This document shows positions 59,601 through 64,000 of a stretch of 64,000 nt of DNA, one piece after another; the first letter of the stretch is position 1; the number at the start of each line of letters is the position of its first letter. Made by a program: the position numbers and the translations under genes. The DNA comes from Paracyclopina nana. Taxonomy: Eukaryota > Arthropoda > Copepoda > Cyclopoida > Cyclopettidae. The stretch is from NCBI GenBank assembly GCA_019096065.1, contig JAGUCH010000001.1, forward strand, positions 14,880,001-14,944,000, given 5' to 3'. The notes under the pieces were generated by a model. It worked only from the letters and a program-made list of their open reading frames with translations. It did not search any database and was not told the origin of the DNA.

Positions 59601-62600
59601 GGTCGACTGCGCGGACAATTATTTCAAGTGCGACAACAAAAAGTGCATCTACAAGAGCTTTGTGTGCGACGGCGAAGATGACTGCGGTGACAACTCCGAC
59701 GAGTCCTCCAAGCACGGCTGTGGCGCACCTGAAATCAGGTGCAAATCAGGCGAATGGGAATGCCCAAGTCTCAAGGGCGTGTGCATTGATAGCGCCAAGA
59801 TTTGCAACGATGAACTCGATTGTCCCAATGGAGCTGACGAAGGGCCCGGATGCGATAATATTGACTGCGAACGGTTCGGCTGCTCCAATGGTTGCCTCCA
59901 GACACCTGTTGGACCCTTGTGCACGTGCCCTCAGGGCGAAGTCCTCAACTCGACAGATTCCAGAGTTTGCCAAGATTTCGACGAATGCTCTCCTCCTGGC
60001 ACGTGCGCCCAGAAGTGCACAAATTTGAAAGCTAGCTACTACTGCTCGTGTGAAAGTGGCTACACTTTGGAGAACAAGCACAACTGCAAAGCCAACAATC
60101 ACTCTGATGCATTTTTGGTCATAAGCAACCGCAGATCCATTCTGACTGCTGACATTGAGCAAAAATCCATCGAACGCGTGCCCGTCCAAGTGGATAATGT
60201 GGTTGCCACCACATCAGACATGAAGAACGGAATCCTTTACTGGTCTGATATGGACACGAAGAAGATCATGCGCATGAAAAAGGGCGGCTCTGCCCCAGAT
60301 GTCTTGGTCGAATCTGGCCTCAGCCTGGTGGAAGGATTGGCCTATGATTGGGTGGCGAAAAACCTCTACTGGCTGGACTCTAAATTGAACACGATCGAAG
60401 TGAGCACCATCAACGGCCACAACAGAATGATCTTGGTGAACCAAAATATTTCCCAACCACGTGGGCTCGCCCTGGATCCAGCTGAGGACGCCAGATGGCT
60501 CTTTTGGACCGACTGGGGAGAATACCCGAGAATCGAGAGAATTGGCATGGATGGAACGCACAGGTCGGCCATCATCAGCACCAAAATTTATTGGCCCAAT
60601 GGCCTCACCTTGGACATACCCAACAAACGAGTTTACTTTGCTGACTCCAAATTGGATTTTATCGATTTCTGCAACTACGACGGCACTGGCAGGCAACAAG
60701 TTATTGCCAACAATCACCACCTTCTTCATCCTCACAGCCTGGCCGTTTTCGAGGATCAAGTCTACTGGACCGACCGTCAGCTCAATCGAGTGATGAGAGC
60801 CAGAAAGTTCCAGGCTAAAAACACCACTGTGGTATCGCATTTGGTCTCTCAGCCTCTATCGATCGAGGCCAACCACCCGGTGCTGCAGCCTCAAGCCGAA
60901 AATCCTTGCGAAAAAGCAAAATGTGAGCAATTGTGTCTCTTGGCCCCCGGAGTCTCGAGCCCAGTGGGATTTTCATGCAAATGCAGGCCAGGATTCAGGC
61001 TGGGTGATGATGGCTCGTGCATTGAGAAGGATGATCCTTTCCTGATGGTGATCAAGAAAGACCAAATTGCAGATATCAGCATTCAGTCAGAGGAGAAGAG
61101 CGTAGCTGGTCATTTCACGCCTGTCATCGGCATCGAGTATGGCGTGTCAGTGGACTATGACACTAAAACGCAGGAAGTGTACTGGGTTGAAACAAAAGCT
61201 GAGGGCCAAACGAACGGAACTCTGTTCAAGACTAGCCTTGGAGGCGGCGAAAAAATCGACTTTTTCAGCGATGTCGACTCCGGCTTCGTGGGATCGCCCT
61301 ACTGCATTGCATTTGATTGGGTGGGGCGAAACATGTACATTGGCAATGTCGAGGCTTCAGAGATCAGCCTTATTCGCGTTGATGGCAAAACCAAGTACAG
61401 GATGCTTGTGCTTGACAGTCGAGGAGGTGAATCTGGAGTGGCACAGCCGATTGGCCTCGCCTTGCATCCCTCGTCAGGACAACTCTTCTGGCTTGACCGC
61501 GGAGGCACTGGAGTACCAACCAAAGTGGGCAAAGTCAACATGGATGGAACTGGTGCCAAAGTGATTATCAAGGACAACCTCGAAATGCCCGACTTTTTGA
61601 CGATTGATATCCAAAAAGAAGTTCTCTACTTCTCGAGCTCGCACAACCCCAAAATTGAATCATGCAATTTGGATGGATCCAACCGAAGGACAATATTGAG
61701 CAGTGAAGGAAACAACCCAGTGGCAAAGATCACTGGCATTGCCGTCTCTGATCGCAGACTCTACTACATGGATACCAAGTTTGAGAAGGTTGCTCGTGTG
61801 GACTCGTCCGATGGATCAAATGAGCAAATCCTCTTGGAGAACGAGCAGGATCTGAGAACCTTGAATATATTTAGGAAAAGACAGCGATCTCTGGATCATC
61901 CGTGCTTAACCAACCGTGGAGGCTGTTCACAAATTTGCATTCCTCATGAGAGAAATCAGCGCAAATGTGGCTGCTCCGTGGGATATCAAATTGGGGACTC
62001 GGAAACTGAATGCAGGCCATACGACTCTTATGCAGTGATTTCCCAGCTCAAAATGGCTCGTGGATTTGATGTCAGCTCGAACGCCGAGGCTATGGTACCC
62101 ATTTCAGGCAAGGGTCACAATATCCTCCACATGGATTTTGCTTACGAGTACGACGACTCCAACACTGTGAAGCCCAACGTGTGGATTTACTGGGTGGATT
62201 TCGAGACTGAAGATGATGGACACAATGGAATTTTCAGAGTTCGCCCTGACGGCACTGAGCTGACACATGTTATCAAGGATGGCATTGGCAAGTCTGGGCT
62301 CAGGGGAATCGCTATAGATTGGGTGGCTAAGAATCTTTACTTCTCCAATGTTTTCCCCCATGAGACGTTCATTGAAGTTTCATGGCTGGATGGGCAGAAT
62401 CGTAAAGTCATCTACAAGTCCACTACAGACAACCCAAGAGAGCTTGCAGTGAACCCGATCAAGAGGTACCTCTACTGGATCGACTATGGACAGTTCCCCA
62501 TGATCGCAAGGTCTTGGCTAGATGGGACCCACCGAGTGCCAATTGTTACTGATAGAATCTCCAATCCCACTGATATTTCAATCGATATCATTACCCATGA

Positions 62601-64000
62601 TGTTTATTGGGTAGACTCAACTGAAGATGCCATTTTCAAGGTTGACTACAAGGGTGAGCAGCGACAGATGATCCGCAGAAACCTTCCCAGTCCTCGAGGC
62701 CTGGCAATTTTGCACGGTGATATTTATTGGGTGGACCGGAATCTGGGCCATATTGCCAAAGCTTCCAAATTGCCATCGCAAGTGGCTGCTCCCACGATTG
62801 TCAAATCCGGACTGGATTCTTTGCGCGATATTATGCTAGTGGACAAGCAAAATCAACCAGTGGACAAAAACAATCCATGCAACCGACTTGGCAATGGGAA
62901 CTGCGAGCAGCTTTGCTTCACCTTCCCTGTTGACACTCCCAATGCTGATGCTGGCTCCTTTGCTGGCAGGAATTGCGAATGCGCATTTGGCAATTTGATC
63001 AATGGCCGCAAATGCGCTGTGAGCTCAGAGTACTTGGTGTTCTCCACAAGGACTGAGTTGAGGTCGGAGCACATCAGTCGCGAAGGCAACGAAGAGGTTG
63101 ACTCAGCCAACCCGTTCCAGGCCATCACCAACTTGACTAATGTTGTGGGTGTGGACTTTGACTACAAGGACAATTTGCTCTTTTTCACCCAGATTGGTAG
63201 CGAAGCTCGCATCGCCAAAATAGACAGCAAAAACCCTACAGCTTCTGGCATCTCAGATGTGTTGACAGATGGTATCAATCCAGAGGGCATTGCCTACGAC
63301 TGGGTCCACAAAAAGATCTATTGGACGGATAGTCGCAACCGGTCAGTCTATGCTATGAATGTTGATGGCAGCCAAGTGGTGGACATTGCCCATGTGGACC
63401 GGCCTCGCGCCATTGTTGTTCACCCATGCCGGGGCTATCTTTTCTACACTGACTGGGGTCGATTTGGCGAGACTGGATCCATCGTTCGTACCACCATGGC
63501 TGGAACGCTCAAGAAGGAAATCGTGTCCACCAACTTGACCCAGCCCTCTGGCCTGGCCTTGGACTATGAGGAAGATATGCTCTATTTCACCGATGCAGTC
63601 CGCGAAGTAATTGAGCGAGTCAACATTGAAGGAGAAAGGAGGCAGATCCTCATTTCCGCTACCATTTATCCATTTGCCATTACTGTTGACAAGTCATTCA
63701 TTTATTGGACAGATCTCCAGCTTCGAGGTGTGTACAGGGCTGACAAGCACACCGGGTCAAATGTGAAGGAAATAGTCAAGAGGCTGGATGACTCTCCTCG
63801 AGGAATTCAAGTGTATGCCCCTGAGAGACAATCTTGCACTGTCAACGTGTGCAAAATTAATAATGGAGGCTGTGCTGATTCCTGCCACCCTGGCCCTGAT
63901 GGAGAGGCTCTTTGCCTTTGCTCAAACGGCCTCACCTCAGTCAACGAAGGCAAGCAATGTGTCAATGCCACCGCAGCCTCAAGTTGTGGCCATCTTGGAC
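44561..64000 (+). CDS. LRP2: megalin, LDL receptor-related protein 2 (partial, N-terminal part)
   Basis: Exons: 44561-44681, probably 45930-46028, 49876-50010, 52807-52938, 54164-54400, 54642-54896, 55206-55322, 55379-56973, 57035-57456, 57520-57818, 58395-58555 and 59251-64000 (open). About 2.7 thousand residues are visible. Order: signal peptide; six LDL-receptor class A repeats; EGF and calcium-type EGF; two YWTD propellers with EGFs; eight class A repeats; two EGFs; four propellers separated by EGFs. Megalin is a giant endocytic receptor. LRP2 rather than LRP1 is favoured by the large first cluster (six here, seven in human LRP2, two in LRP1) and by close remembered matches such as [26 protein letters not shown] and CGCPYGERL. 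The membrane span and cytoplasmic tail lie beyond the window. All junctions keep phase. Confidence 0.9.
45930..46028 (+). other. candidate extra megalin exon (phase 1 to phase 1)
   Basis: The acceptor CATGTAG at 45929 and donor TTAG|GTAATT at 46028 bound 99 bases with no stop, encoding [20 protein letters not shown] and a further 12 residues. The block is clearly more GC-rich than its surroundings and has matching phase on both sides. It has no counterpart that I know in megalin, and could be an alternative exon or chance. Confidence 0.45.
46029..49875 (+). other. long intron of the megalin gene
   Basis: 3.8 kb of AT-rich sequence with no supported exon. It contains an alternating purine-pyrimidine tract at 46109-46129 near its start. 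An overlapping pair of open frames at 48233-48619 on both strands has no recognisable domain. Confidence 0.5.
46109..46129. repeat. alternating purine-pyrimidine (GC)n tract
   Basis: 21 bases of strict alternation, mostly CG/CA dinucleotides, with two CATG/CGTG steps. It sits in AT-rich intronic DNA. Such tracts can adopt left-handed Z-DNA under supercoiling. Confidence 0.7.
50011..54163 (+). other. megalin introns around the second class A repeat
   Basis: Two introns, 50011-52806 and 52939-54163, on either side of the short exon 52807-52938. No further class A repeat pattern (paired Cys with a DxxDE-type end) is visible in them, so the first cluster stands at six repeats. A CT dinucleotide run lies at 52315-52329. 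Confidence 0.5.
52315..52329. repeat. CT dinucleotide repeat
   Basis: Fifteen bases of alternating CT in a megalin intron. Confidence 0.75.
59251..64000 (+). other. LRP2: giant megalin exon, open to the window edge
   Basis: From the acceptor CATTGCAG at 59250 the frame [12 protein letters not shown] continues for 4750 bases without a stop. It covers the last five class A repeats of cluster II (the first of them from its second residue block), two EGFs, and four YWTD propellers each closed by an EGF. The last visible EGF ends near 63960. The 5' part of the same gene is cut into exons of 117-422 bases plus one of 1595, so intron loss is likely here. Confidence 0.88.

Overview
The window is animal nuclear DNA, most likely from an arthropod. 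The evidence is spliced genes with GT-AG introns, long AT-rich introns and intergenic spacers, a tramtrack-group BTB domain with alternative zinc-finger ends, and a SMYD protein of the arthropod SmydA type. I cannot place it more finely. There is no bacterial, plasmid, phage or CRISPR content.

Layout. 1-230: 3' terminal exon of an unrecognised plus-strand gene. 565-1020 (-): intronless nucleoside diphosphate kinase. 1811-4666 (-): large C2H2 zinc-finger protein. 5701-7846 (+): PPM1G-type PP2C phosphatase in four exons. 7847-13348: long spacer. 13349-29914 (+): a 12-exon model in which a 2.9 kb exon for a trichohyalin-like Arg/Glu-rich helix is in phase with a transmembrane exon and a complete renal-type dipeptidase domain. 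Two related small inverted-repeat transposons lie in its introns. 30990-33462 (-): SMYD protein, four exons. 35010-37535 (-): COG2, four exons. 38220-38795 (+): NEDD8 E2 UBE2F, intronless, divergent from COG2. 38885-41405 (+): BTB protein with two alternative last exons, each with its own zinc-finger pair. 41888-43174 (+): small secreted fibronectin-type-II protein with a Trp-rich module. 44561-64000 (+, runs off the window): megalin/LRP2, with six class A repeats, two propellers, eight class A repeats and four more propellers visible.

The genes do not form a pathway. Most are housekeeping (NDPK, PPM1G, COG2, UBE2F) or regulatory (zinc-finger, BTB, SMYD), mixed with two large cell-surface genes. 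COG2 (Golgi trafficking) and UBE2F (cullin neddylation) are head to head about 0.7 kb apart and may share a promoter. The most unusual items are the helix-dipeptidase fusion, the duplicated alternative zinc-finger exons, the FN2 protein beside megalin, and the inverted-repeat elements. Exon borders were read by eye from splice sites, phase continuity and remembered family sequences; no alignment or transcript data were available.
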